64,000 bases of DNA. It comes from Spirosoma taeanense. Its GTDB lineage: Bacteria > Bacteroidota > Bacteroidia > Cytophagales > Spirosomataceae. The stretch is from assembly GCF_013127955.1 (NCBI RefSeq), contig NZ_CP053435.1:3571001-3635000 (forward strand), given 5' to 3'. Shown piece after piece: positions 15,879 through 23,962 of this stretch (position 1 is its first letter; every line of letters starts with the position of its first letter). Below the pieces are notes generated by a model. It worked only from the letters and a program-made list of their open reading frames with translations. It ran no database searches and was not told the DNA's origin. A program made the position numbers and the translations under genes.

Positions 15879-18131
15879 TTAGGGACGTTCCTCCGGCTGG
15901 CTCTGGAGTCCCCGATTGGGCGTACTGACTGTATCATTGTCGGCGGCCGTTGATTCTTCCAGCGGCACCTCCGTACCGGCCGCCCGCTTTCCTTCCCGGG
16001 CCGAACCCGGAATATCAGAAGAGGGCACGGCGATATACGGCGCAATAACCAGCGACACAATCGACATCAGTTTAATCAGGATGTTCATTGAGGGACCCGA
16101 CGTATCTTTAAATGGATCACCGACGGTATCGCCCGTTACCGATGCCTTGTGCGGCTCCGACTTCTTGTAGTACATCTGCCCATTAATTTCTACGCCTTTC
16201 TCAAACGACTTCTTGGCGTTATCCCAGGCGCCCCCGGCATTGTTCTGGAAAATACCCATCAATACGCCCGAAACTGTTACGCCCGCCAGCAGGCCACCAA
16301 GTACTTCAGGACCAAAAATAAAGCCGACAATCACCGGCACCGACAGGGCAATAGCACCCGGCAGCACCATCTCGCGGATAGACGCCTGGGTGGAAATAGC
16401 TACGCATTTTTCGTATTCTGGCTTGCCCGTTCCTTCCAGAATTCCCGGGATCTCGCGGAATTGCCGACGTACTTCCTCCACCATTTTCATCGCGGCCCGA
16501 CCCACAGCGGCAATGGCCAGTGAGGAGAAAATAAACGGAATCATGGCCCCCACAAACAGGCCAGACAACACGTCGGCTTTATAAATATCAATGGCCGAAA
16601 TACCCGAAATACCGACAAACGCGGCAAAAAGAGCTAAGGCCGTCAGAGCAGCCGAGGCAATGGCGAACCCTTTACCGGTTGCTGCCGTCGTGTTGCCCAC
16701 CGCATCCAGAATATCGGTACGGCCCCGAACCTCCTCGGGCAGGTAACTCATTTCAGCAATACCCCCGGCATTATCGGCAATTGGACCGAAGGCGTCAATA
16801 GCCAGCTGCATAGCCGTGGTCGCCATCATACCGGCCGCCGAGATAGCCACGCCATACAGACCGGCAAAATGATACGAGGTATAGATACCGCCCGCCAGCA
16901 CCAGTATTGGCAATACCGTTGATTCCATACCGACCGACAGACCGCCGATGATGTTGGTCGCGGCACCCGTTGCCGACTGACGAATGATGGACATCACCGG
17001 CCGACGTCCCATAGCGGTATAATATTCCGTAATGGTGGACATCAGCGCGCCTACAATCAGACCCGTCAGAATGGCGTAGAACACATCTATCCGCGCAAAC
17101 TCAACGCCCCGTATCTCCATCGTTACGTCAGGCAGGACAACTCCAACCAGGAAATAGGACGCAATGACCGTCAGGATGATCGAGCCCCAGTTGCCGAGGT
17201 TCAGGGCGCCCTGAACACTTCCGTTATCGTCTTTCACGCGCACCAGATAGCAGGCCAGAATAGAGAAAATCAGTCCTAGTCCGGCAATCAGCACCGGCAG
17301 CACGATCGGCGCGTGGCCCGTGATGTTATCCGCTGCGGGAATTTGAATTTCGCGGCCCAGCACCATCGTTGCCAGAATGGTAGCCACGTATGAGCCGAAC
17401 AGGTCAGCACCCATACCCGCCACGTCGCCCACGTTATCACCTACGTTGTCGGCAATCGTAGCGGGGTTACGCGGGTCATCTTCCGGAATACCGGCTTCCA
17501 CTTTACCCACCAGGTCGGCACCTACGTCGGCGGCTTTGGTGTAAATACCACCACCCACGCGGGCAAACAAGGCAATGGATTCGGCCCCGAGCGAAAACCC
17601 GGCCAGAACTTCCAGCGCCCGTTCCATCGGCAGGCCGTTGACATCGCCCGATTCAGCGACGTAAAGATTATATAAAATGATGAAGAGAACACTTAACCCC
17701 AGCACAGCCAGACCAGCCACGCCGATCCCCATGACAGACCCTCCGGTAAAGGATACGTCCAGCGCCCGCTTCAGGCTGGTGCGGGCGGCATGGGCCGTGC
17801 GTACATTAGCTTTAGTGGCGATCTTCATGCCGATGTAGCCCGCCAGAGCAGACGTAAAGGCACCGAAGGCAAACGCGATGCCAATGACCCACGATGAATT
17901 TTCAACCTGCGCCCCCGCAAACGATAGCAGAGCCGCGACAATAATTCCAAAAATAATAAGTACGCGCCATTCCGCTTTGAGAAAGGCAATGGCTCCATCG
18001 GCGATGTACGATGCAATTTCCTGCATCCGGGCATCACCGGCGTCCTGCCGGGAAACCCAAACAAATTTGGCAAACATAACCGCCAGGCCCACCAGCCCCA
18101 GAAATGGGACGATGTAAAGACTATTGTTCAT
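15879..18131 (-). CDS. hppA: Membrane-bound ion-translocating pyrophosphatase
   Basis: 750 residues, about 16 membrane helices. Hydrolyses pyrophosphate to pump H+ and/or Na+ across the inner membrane. The signature DVGADLVGKVEAG lies near residue 200, followed by NPATIADNVGDNVGD; both bind Mg-PPi. The stretch GNTTAATGKGFAIASA has Ala where K+-independent enzymes have Lys, which places it in the K+-dependent subfamily; members include Na+ pumps, so H+ specificity should not be assumed. Unusual is a hydrophilic tail of about 35 residues after the last helix (STAADNDTVSTPNRGLQ). Own promoter at 18168-18197 and a terminator downstream: single gene. Confidence 0.96.
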   Translation of the reverse strand: MNNSLYIVPFLGLVGLAVMFAKFVWVSRQDAGDARMQEIASYIADGAIAFLKAEWRVLIIFGIIVAALLSFAGAQVENSSWVIGIAFAFGAFTSALAGYIGMKIATKANVRTAHAARTSLKRALDVSFTGGSVMGIGVAGLAVLGLSVLFIILYNLYVAESGDVNGLPMERALEVLAGFSLGAESIALFARVGGGIYTKAADVGADLVGKVEAGIPEDDPRNPATIADNVGDNVGDVAGMGADLFGSYVATILATMVLGREIQIPAADNITGHAPIVLPVLIAGLGLIFSILACYLVRVKDDNGSVQGALNLGNWGSIILTVIASYFLVGVVLPDVTMEIRGVEFARIDVFYAILTGLIVGALMSTITEYYTAMGRRPVMSIIRQSATGAATNIIGGLSVGMESTVLPILVLAGGIYTSYHFAGLYGVAISAAGMMATTAMQLAIDAFGPIADNAGGIAEMSYLPEEVRGRTDILDAVGNTTAATGKGFAIASAALTALALFAAFVGISGISAIDIYKADVLSGLFVGAMIPFIFSSLAIAAVGRAAMKMVEEVRRQFREIPGILEGTGKPEYEKCVAISTQASIREMVLPGAIALSVPVIVGFIFGPEVLGGLLAGVTVSGVLMGIFQNNAGGAWDNAKKSFEKGVEINGQMYYKKSEPHKASVTGDTVGDPFKDTSGPSMNILIKLMSIVSLVIAPYIAVPSSDIPGSAREGKRAAGTEVPLEESTAADNDTVSTPNRGLQSQPEERP

Positions 18132-18167
18132 GCGACTAAAGGATAGGTTTAAAAATAGGATTGCTCA

Positions 18168-18197
18168 CAAATATAGAATTAGACGATGCATAACCAA
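18168..18197 (-). promoter_or_regulatory. Promoter of hppA
   Basis: Minus strand: TTG (18197-18195), 19 bases, TATATTTG (18175-18168). Exact consensus; the ATG is 36 bases downstream. Confidence 0.78.
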
Positions 18198-18356
18198 CCT
18201 AACCAAATCAGGCGGGTTGACTTTTTTAAAGGTTTATTTCGGTTTTTTGAAGATATTTTAGCGACTCGCCCAAAGTAGCATCACCGGAGCTCACCGAAGT
18301 CCCGTTTGAGTTTACGGATAGCCGCCCGAAGGTGTGGGTCAAATCCCGCCAGCCCT

Positions 18357-18364
18357 TATATTTG
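18357..18364 (+). promoter_or_regulatory. -7 element of the PIG-L deacetylase gene
   Basis: TATATTTG fits TAnnTTTG. It lies inside a longer open frame that begins with GTG at 18334, which argues that translation starts later, at GTG 18397. Confidence 0.55.
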
Positions 18365-18396
18365 CTAAAACTGCTCATCTCAAATCATTTCTGGTT

Positions 18397-20958
18397 GTGC
18401 GCTCATCCCTTCGTCTGCTCTTTCTTGCTGCCGGTTTTCTCATTGGTTCATTTACGTTCGCTCAGGTGCCTTATGGTCCAATTAAACCGACCCCGGCCGG
18501 CGAAATCCTGTCGAACCTCAACAAGCTGAACATTCTCGGAACGGTGCTGTACGTAGCGGCTCACCCCGACGATGAGAATACGCTGCTGCTGGCGTATATG
18601 GCCAAAGACCGGCTCGTCCGGACGGGCTATCTGTCGCTGACGCGGGGCGATGGTGGGCAGAACCTGATTGGGCCGGAGCAGGGCGAAAACATCGGCGTTA
18701 TCCGAACCCAGGAACTGCTGGCCGCCCGGCGCGTGGATGGTCCTGAACAGTTTTTCAGCCGGGCCTATGACTTCGGTTTTTCCAAATCGACCGACGAGGC
18801 CGTCCGGACGTGGGGGCAGAACAAAGTTCTGGCCGACGTGGTCTGGATGATCCGCAAATTTCAGCCCGACGTCATCATTACGCGCTTCCCTCCCGATTCG
18901 CGTGCGGGACACGGGCATCACAGCGCGTCGGGTTTTCTGGCCGAAGAAGCGTTTAAAATCGCCAATGATCCAAACCAGTTTCCAGAACAGCTTGCCTACG
19001 TAAAGCCCTGGCAGGCCCGGCGCATTATGTGGAATGTCTTTATTCCGGGCGCGTTTCTGAGCACAAAAAAACCCGAAGAAGCCGGGAATCTGATTGGGAT
19101 TGAAACGGGCACGTTTAATCCGCTGCTGGGCCGGTCGTACGGCGAGATTGCCGCCGAAAGTCGCAGCCAGCACAAGAGCCAGGGGTTTGGCGTTCCGGCC
19201 AGCCGGGGCGCCCGAGTCGACTACCTGCTGTTGAAAGGCGGTGATCCGGTGGAGAAAGATCCTTTCGATGGCGTCGACATCACCTGGAACCGGGTTCCTA
19301 ACAGCAATGCGGTTCAGGCGCAGGTTAGCCAGCTCATCCGCAGTTTCCAGCCCGGCCGGCCGGAGGCTTCGGTTCCGGCGCTGGTGCAACTCTACGGTGC
19401 TCTTACCAAACTCGATACCACCAATATCTACGTTAAAGCCAAACGGCAGGAAGTTCAGATGCTGATTCAGCAGTGCCTGGGCCTGTGGTTCGAGACAAAC
19501 CCCAGTGCCTACGCGGCTACGCCCGGCGAAACCATTCGGGTATCGACAAACGTCATTAACCGCAGCGATGTGCCTCTGAAACTCGTTCGCATCAACTACG
19601 TAACAGGCGCATCCATGTCGGGCGAGTCCACGCCGGGTAAAGACACGACGCTCAATCTGGCCCTGAAAGCAAATGACGGCCTTGCCTTCTCGACGACGCT
19701 GCGTATTCCAGAAAACAAACCGATTTCTCAGCCCTACTGGCTTCAGAAACCCATCGACAAGGGGCTGTTCCAGGTAGATGATCAGCGGCTGATTGGCTTA
19801 CCCGAAAATCCACCTGCCATTCCGGTTAACTACACCTTCGAGATCGACGGTCAGCGTTTTACGTACAGCCGACCCGTCGTTTACAAATCAACCGACCCGG
19901 TCGATGGTGAGATTTATCGCCCGTTTATTATTCAACCCGACGTAACGGCCAATCTGGCCGAGCGTGTTTACGTCTTCTCCGGCGCGGCATCGGCCAACAA
20001 CACCCAAACATCTGAAGTAGTCCTGAAGGCCGGGCGCGCGAATGTGTCCGGGACGCTGCAGCTTGCCGTTCCGGCTGGTTGGCGGGTTGAACCGGCGTCG
20101 TTGCCTTTTAGCCTGAAAAACAAAAGCGACGAACAGCGGCTTTCGTTCCGGCTGTCGCCAACCGCGCAGGCGCAGAATGGTAAACTCCAGGCCATCATGA
20201 CGACCAGTGCAAACCGTACGTTCACGACCGGTCTACGCGAAATTTCCTATAAACATATCCCAACGCAAACGCTGTTTCCACTCGCTGAAGCTAAGCTGGT
20301 TAAGCTAGATGTGAAGGTGACGGCTAAAAACGTAGGGTATATTGTTGGTGCGGGCGATGAGCTCCCAGCGGCCTTACAACAGATGGGATGCCGCGTAACG
20401 CTACTGGGTCCTGCCGAACTCAACGGAAATCTGGCTGCTTACGACGCCCTTGTGCTAGGCGTTCGGGCCTATAACACGAACGACTGGCTCGCCCGCTACC
20501 AGCCGAAACTGATGGAATACGTCAAAAACGGCGGAACGATGATTGTGCAGTACGTAACCCCGCCAAATTCGTTTCTGCGCAATGAATCGCCCCTGCCCCA
20601 GCTTGGCCCCTACCCCTTTACGATTGGCCGCGAGCGTGTTACGGAGGAGGACGCCAAAATGACATACATAAATCCGCAACACCCGCTGCTGAACACGCCT
20701 AATAAGATTACCGATGCAGACTTTAGCGGCTGGATTCAGGAACGCGGGCTTTATTTCGCTCAGGAATGGGACAAGGCTTACGAACCCATTTTCTCGATCA
20801 ACGACCAGAACGAAGCGCCGAAGCAGGGCAGTCTGCTCTACGCCAAATATGGCAAAGGACACTACATGTACACCGGCCTAGTTTTCTTCCGGGAACTGCC
20901 CGCTGGCGTACCGGGCGCCTATCGGTTGTTTGCCAATATGATTTCGGCGGGGAGGTAA
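18397..20958 (+). CDS. Exported PIG-L (LmbE-like) deacetylase with C-terminal GATase-like domain
   Basis: 853 residues from GTG at 18397. This start gives a textbook signal peptide (RSSLRLLFLAAGFLIGSFTF, cleavage near AQ-VP) and lies after the -7 box. The PIG-L domain has AHPDDE at 55-60 and GHGHH further on, the zinc ligands of N-acetylglucosaminyl deacetylases. A beta-rich middle follows, with an NPCBM/NEW2-like flavour (VYVFSGAASANNTQTSEV), then from about residue 645 a GATase1-like module (VGYIVGAGDELPAALQQMG, DALVLGVRAYNTND, KNGGTMIVQYVTP) without an obvious catalytic Cys. Probably acts on acetylated sugars in the periplasm; the substrate is unknown. Confidence 0.88.
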   Translation: MRSSLRLLFLAAGFLIGSFTFAQVPYGPIKPTPAGEILSNLNKLNILGTVLYVAAHPDDENTLLLAYMAKDRLVRTGYLSLTRGDGGQNLIGPEQGENIGVIRTQELLAARRVDGPEQFFSRAYDFGFSKSTDEAVRTWGQNKVLADVVWMIRKFQPDVIITRFPPDSRAGHGHHSASGFLAEEAFKIANDPNQFPEQLAYVKPWQARRIMWNVFIPGAFLSTKKPEEAGNLIGIETGTFNPLLGRSYGEIAAESRSQHKSQGFGVPASRGARVDYLLLKGGDPVEKDPFDGVDITWNRVPNSNAVQAQVSQLIRSFQPGRPEASVPALVQLYGALTKLDTTNIYVKAKRQEVQMLIQQCLGLWFETNPSAYAATPGETIRVSTNVINRSDVPLKLVRINYVTGASMSGESTPGKDTTLNLALKANDGLAFSTTLRIPENKPISQPYWLQKPIDKGLFQVDDQRLIGLPENPPAIPVNYTFEIDGQRFTYSRPVVYKSTDPVDGEIYRPFIIQPDVTANLAERVYVFSGAASANNTQTSEVVLKAGRANVSGTLQLAVPAGWRVEPASLPFSLKNKSDEQRLSFRLSPTAQAQNGKLQAIMTTSANRTFTTGLREISYKHIPTQTLFPLAEAKLVKLDVKVTAKNVGYIVGAGDELPAALQQMGCRVTLLGPAELNGNLAAYDALVLGVRAYNTNDWLARYQPKLMEYVKNGGTMIVQYVTPPNSFLRNESPLPQLGPYPFTIGRERVTEEDAKMTYINPQHPLLNTPNKITDADFSGWIQERGLYFAQEWDKAYEPIFSINDQNEAPKQGSLLYAKYGKGHYMYTGLVFFRELPAGVPGAYRLFANMISAGR

Positions 20959-21007
20959 GCTTCCACTAACCGGCAACTGGAAACGATGGAGTGCGACCTA
21001 AGCTGGG

Positions 21008-21355
21008 CTATTCGATCGCTTCTAGTTGCCAAAAAGTTTGCTTGCCTTTCATCTCGGCCTGTCGCATCATCTCGTCGGCACCGGCTGATGGGCCGCCAAC
21101 CCGCAGCACTCCCTCGCAGTGGTCAATTAACTGTATAGCTACCGGATGAAAGATTTCGGTAAAAACAGCATCGCCAAGTTCAGTAGAACCTGCCGTCCTA
21201 ATAAGCGGCAGGGCTATCCATTCACCACAAACCGGCGTATGCCCTTTCCGGTAAACGGCCAGCGCAGCTTCGTCCATCTGGCGCATATTCTGAGCAATCA
21301 GCGTAGGGTCATCGTTCGTGCCGGAACGATACGGACCAGCAATTAAAATCAGCAT
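21008..21355 (-). CDS. Small nucleoside 2-deoxyribosyltransferase-like protein (DUF4406 type)
   Basis: 115 residues from MLILIAGPYRSGT; the open frame runs 29 codons further upstream into nudK, but this ATG follows the nudK stop with a single base between (TGACATG), a coupled start. The opening IAGPYRSG is the nucleotide-handling loop of deoxyribosyltransferase-like proteins, and NMRQMDEAALAVYRKGHTPV follows as in that fold. HCEGVLRVGGPSAGADEM forms the late ligand loop. It may process nucleotide sugars or modified nucleosides together with NudK. Function inferred from fold only. Confidence 0.78.
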   Translation of the reverse strand: MLILIAGPYRSGTNDDPTLIAQNMRQMDEAALAVYRKGHTPVCGEWIALPLIRTAGSTELGDAVFTEIFHPVAIQLIDHCEGVLRVGGPSAGADEMMRQAEMKGKQTFWQLEAIE

Positions 21356-21356
21356 G

Positions 21357-21944
21357 TCAGTTGCGGGCTTTGGCAAGTTGCTGAATACGCAGGTACTGCA
21401 ACAGCATGATGGTTTTGCCGTCCATGATCTCCCCGCTTTCAACCATTGCGAGGGCCTGCGCTACGGGTAGTTCGAGCGTATCAATCTCTTCTTCGTCAAT
21501 GCCGCCCCCAGCCTGCCGCTCGGTGTCGGCGGTGTACTCGGCCAGGTAGAAAAACAGCTTTTCTGTCACGGAACCGGGGCTCATGTAAGCTTCTATGACC
21601 TTTTGTACTGACGTCAGACGAAAGCCCACTTCTTCTTCGGTTTCACGTCGGATGGCCGTTTCCGGATCGTCGTTGTCCAGCAGTCCCGCGCAGGTCTCGA
21701 TCAGCATACCCGACGGGTTCCCATTGACAAACGTGGGCAGCCGAAACTGCCGGGTCAGGATAACCGTATCGGCCTGCGGGTTGTGGAGCAGAATCGTCGC
21801 GCCGTTTCCCCGGTCATACGCTTCGCGCTGCTGGGTACTCCATTTCCCATCCTTGCCAAGATAGTTGAACGTAAACCGTTTCAGAACGTACCAATTGTCG
21901 GATAGCAGTTTCTCCTCCGTTATTTGCACCCGTTCATTAGTCAT
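21357..21944 (-). CDS. nudK: GDP-mannose pyrophosphatase-like Nudix hydrolase
   Basis: 195 residues from MTNERVQITE. The Nudix box is complete: GLLDNDDPETAIRRETEEEV then GF, fitting Gx5Ex7REUxEExGU. The stretch LLSDNWYVLKRFTFNYLGKD and REAYDRGNGATILLHNP resembles the NudK (GDP-mannose hydrolase) subfamily more than ADP-ribose pyrophosphatases. It probably yields mannose 1-phosphate and GMP, feeding sugar nucleotides back to metabolism. The deoxyribosyltransferase-like gene follows with one base between. An 11-bp inverted repeat shared with the divergent DeoR gene lies directly before the start codon, suggesting control by that regulator. Confidence 0.87.
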   Translation of the reverse strand: MTNERVQITEEKLLSDNWYVLKRFTFNYLGKDGKWSTQQREAYDRGNGATILLHNPQADTVILTRQFRLPTFVNGNPSGMLIETCAGLLDNDDPETAIRRETEEEVGFRLTSVQKVIEAYMSPGSVTEKLFFYLAEYTADTERQAGGGIDEEEIDTLELPVAQALAMVESGEIMDGKTIMLLQYLRIQQLAKARN

Positions 21945-21946
21945 GA

Positions 21947-21982
21947 TGTTCAAAAATGTTATTTTGTGTTTATTTTTGAACA
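21947..21982. promoter_or_regulatory. Candidate DeoR operator: 11-bp perfect inverted repeat
   Basis: TGTTCAAAAAT (21947-21957) and ATTTTTGAACA (21972-21982), spacer 14, half-sites 25 bases apart. It fills the 54-base gap between the divergent nudK and DeoR start codons, and one arm overlaps the DeoR gene's -7 box. Confidence 0.62.
21971..21978 (+). promoter_or_regulatory. -7 element of the DeoR-family gene
   Basis: TATTTTTG fits TAnnTTTG, 20 bases before the ATG at 21999, and lies within the right arm of the inverted repeat, as expected for autoregulation. Confidence 0.5.
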
Positions 21983-21998
21983 AATCACGTTATCCGTC

Positions 21999-22751
21999 AT
22001 GAATTTCCAACATCGGAAGCGACTTATTTTGCAAACGGTCGATGAGCGCGGTTCGGCCGACGTTCGCGAACTGGCCGAGTTGCTGCAAACTTCGGAGATG
22101 ACCGTCCGGCGCGATTTGGTGCAGCTGGCGGCATCGGGCCTGCTTTACCGCACGCGGGGCGGGGCTATGAAAGTGAGTCTGGCTACCGACAATTTTCAGT
22201 TTGCCAACAAAACGGCTGTCAACCCCGAACAGAAAGATTATATATGCCAGTTGGCCGCGCGCGAAATTCAGGAGGGCGACGTCATTTTCATGGACTGCGG
22301 CAGTACGGTGTTCCGGCTGTGTCCATTCATAAAAAACAAGCGAATCAGCGTCATTACGAACTCCCTGCCCATCCTGGCCGAGTTAATGTCGTCGGAGGTG
22401 ACGGTGAATCTCATCGGGGGTGAGGTGGATAAGGAGCGGCAGGCCGTACACGGGCTGATTGCCGAAGAACACATTGCCCGCTACCGGGCTAACCGGGCCT
22501 TCATTGGCGTGGATGGCATCTCGCTGCAGAACGGTCTGAGCGCCAACAGTGAGAAGGAAGCCAGCACCGCCGTAGCGATGGCCAATCAGGCCGAAACCAC
22601 GTACCTGCTCTGCGACTCCTCGAAGCTGGAAACCAACAAATACCTCCGGTTTGCCCCCCTCTCCCTGTTCGACATTCTGATTACTGATTACGAAGCCAGT
22701 GCCGATCTGGTCGTTAAGTATAAACAGGCTGGCATTACATTTATTAACTGA
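21999..22751 (+). CDS. DeoR/GlpR-family transcriptional regulator
   Basis: 250 residues from MNFQHRKRLI; a longer frame from 21924 would run through the promoter and is rejected. An N-terminal DeoR helix-turn-helix (VRELAELLQTSEMTVRRDLV) is followed by a glycine-rich wing (LLYRTRGGAM) and the DeoRC sugar-phosphate-sensing domain (FMDCGSTVFRLCPFI, VITNSLPILAEL, NRAFIGVDGIS, LLCDSSKLE). Family members repress sugar catabolic genes until a phosphorylated sugar binds. The divergent nudK, and the inverted repeat between, suggest a link to a sugar-nucleotide or deoxynucleoside route. The inducer is unknown. Confidence 0.92.
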   Translation: MNFQHRKRLILQTVDERGSADVRELAELLQTSEMTVRRDLVQLAASGLLYRTRGGAMKVSLATDNFQFANKTAVNPEQKDYICQLAAREIQEGDVIFMDCGSTVFRLCPFIKNKRISVITNSLPILAELMSSEVTVNLIGGEVDKERQAVHGLIAEEHIARYRANRAFIGVDGISLQNGLSANSEKEASTAVAMANQAETTYLLCDSSKLETNKYLRFAPLSLFDILITDYEASADLVVKYKQAGITFIN

Positions 22752-22827
22752 TTACCAAATACTTATTCCTGATCCGCTCCCTCAAAGAGTCATTGTCATA
22801 CCGGTGAAACAGGAGACCTTAACACCC

Positions 22828-22857
22828 GGCAAACGTTTGTGCGCACAAACGTTTGCC
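22828..22857. promoter_or_regulatory. 30-bp perfect palindrome, possible operator or terminator
   Basis: Arms of 15 bases meet with no loop (GGCAAACGTTTGTGC, then its exact complement). Inside are two AAACGTTT octamers centred 16 bases apart, resembling paired LacI-type half-sites. It lies 77 bases after the DeoR gene stop and 38 bases before the 315-aa gene. No T-run follows, so a terminator is less likely than a protein-binding site. Confidence 0.65.
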
Positions 22858-22895
22858 AGCTTATATGTTAAGTGAACCTTTAACCAACTAAAGTT

Positions 22896-23843
22896 ATGGC
22901 AACAGACGCAATTGTCACCCTTGAACGCCTGCGGTGCATCAGGGAAAGCGATGGCTCTGGTCACTCGGAGCCCTACATCTGGCCTGTACTGATCTGGATC
23001 GACACCACCAACGGCCAGGTGAATACAGCTGATTTAGTGCTGGGCAATGCGCGAATTGTGATCGATCACGATATGCGGGCAGGTCAGGTTGTTCTCATTC
23101 CTTCCTCAGTGAACACATTGCGGGTTCGATTTACCGATGATCCGCAACGGTTTACGTTCATTATTTCGGTTGTGTTGTGGGAGAATGACGAAACCCCGGA
23201 GGATGCGATGCGGGCAGGCTTCAAAGCTTATACCAGCGAACTCCGTGCCGCCATCATTGCCAACCTGCTGGCGTTGCAGGCAGCTCAAGGCAATCCGGCC
23301 GAAGAAGAGGCCGTGAAAGCGACCATCGAGAAACGCGTAAAGGATAAAGTGGAAGCTGGCATAAAAGGTGCCCTGACCACCGGGCAAAAAATCCGGATTG
23401 CGCTGGGTACGCTCAATATGGATGATGTCGTTGGCAGCGACAGCGAGAACCTGGGGGCGATCAGTACGTTAGCCACGACAAAGCCATTTACGCTGGCGTT
23501 CCGCAATAAGTCGGGCAGCGAGTCCTACGAAATCGAAGGAAACCTTGCCGTAAAACCCGTTCCGGTTGACCTCTGCCAGGCGCAGGTCGATGCGGTTAAA
23601 GCGGCTCAGGCAGCCGTTGATGGTGTACGCAATGAGATTCGTCAGCTTCAGGCCGAATTACACGATGCCTCTCCACAACAGAAACCAGGAATTATTGCCA
23701 TGATCAAAAAGTTACAGCAGGACGACCTCGCTGACGCCAACACTGCATTGCAGAAAGCAAAGCAGGCTCTTCAGGCCTGCCGCGACCGCCCCGTTCATCG
23801 TCCTCCGGTATTCGATCCTGGCGGAGGTGTTCTCACCCAGTGA
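22896..23843 (+). CDS. Unknown 315-residue protein with helical C-terminus
   Basis: No family recognised. Residues 1-95 look beta-rich (AIVTLERLRCIRESDG, YIWPVLIWIDTT, GQVVLIPSSVNTLRVRFTDD, FTFIISVVLWEND), like a small sandwich or C2-like fold. Residues about 100-160 are a helix with alternating charge (AFKAYTSELRAAIIANL); about 165-215 a second beta segment (IRIALGTLNMDDVVGSD). Residues 218-290 form a helical hairpin between two cysteines (DLCQAQVDAVKAAQAA to ALQACRDRP), with a proline-rich end. No signal peptide. It stands alone behind a 30-bp perfect palindrome and before the oxoprolinase gene. Codon use matches its neighbours, so it is a real gene of unknown function. Confidence 0.8.
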   Translation: MATDAIVTLERLRCIRESDGSGHSEPYIWPVLIWIDTTNGQVNTADLVLGNARIVIDHDMRAGQVVLIPSSVNTLRVRFTDDPQRFTFIISVVLWENDETPEDAMRAGFKAYTSELRAAIIANLLALQAAQGNPAEEEAVKATIEKRVKDKVEAGIKGALTTGQKIRIALGTLNMDDVVGSDSENLGAISTLATTKPFTLAFRNKSGSESYEIEGNLAVKPVPVDLCQAQVDAVKAAQAAVDGVRNEIRQLQAELHDASPQQKPGIIAMIKKLQQDDLADANTALQKAKQALQACRDRPVHRPPVFDPGGGVLTQ

Positions 23844-23962
23844 CAGGTGTTTTCGGTAGATCGAACGCTCAAGCTATAGCCCTCAATGGCTGGCTTTCGT
23901 AGCTTTACGGTTCTGAATCCATCATCCAGCTTCGTGATGAGGAGATTCGGGTATTTTACGTA

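Noticed and set aside
18448..19389. 313-codon open frame antisense to the PIG-L gene
   Set aside because: Composition (Arg, Gln, Pro rich) is that of a reverse-strand shadow; no motifs.
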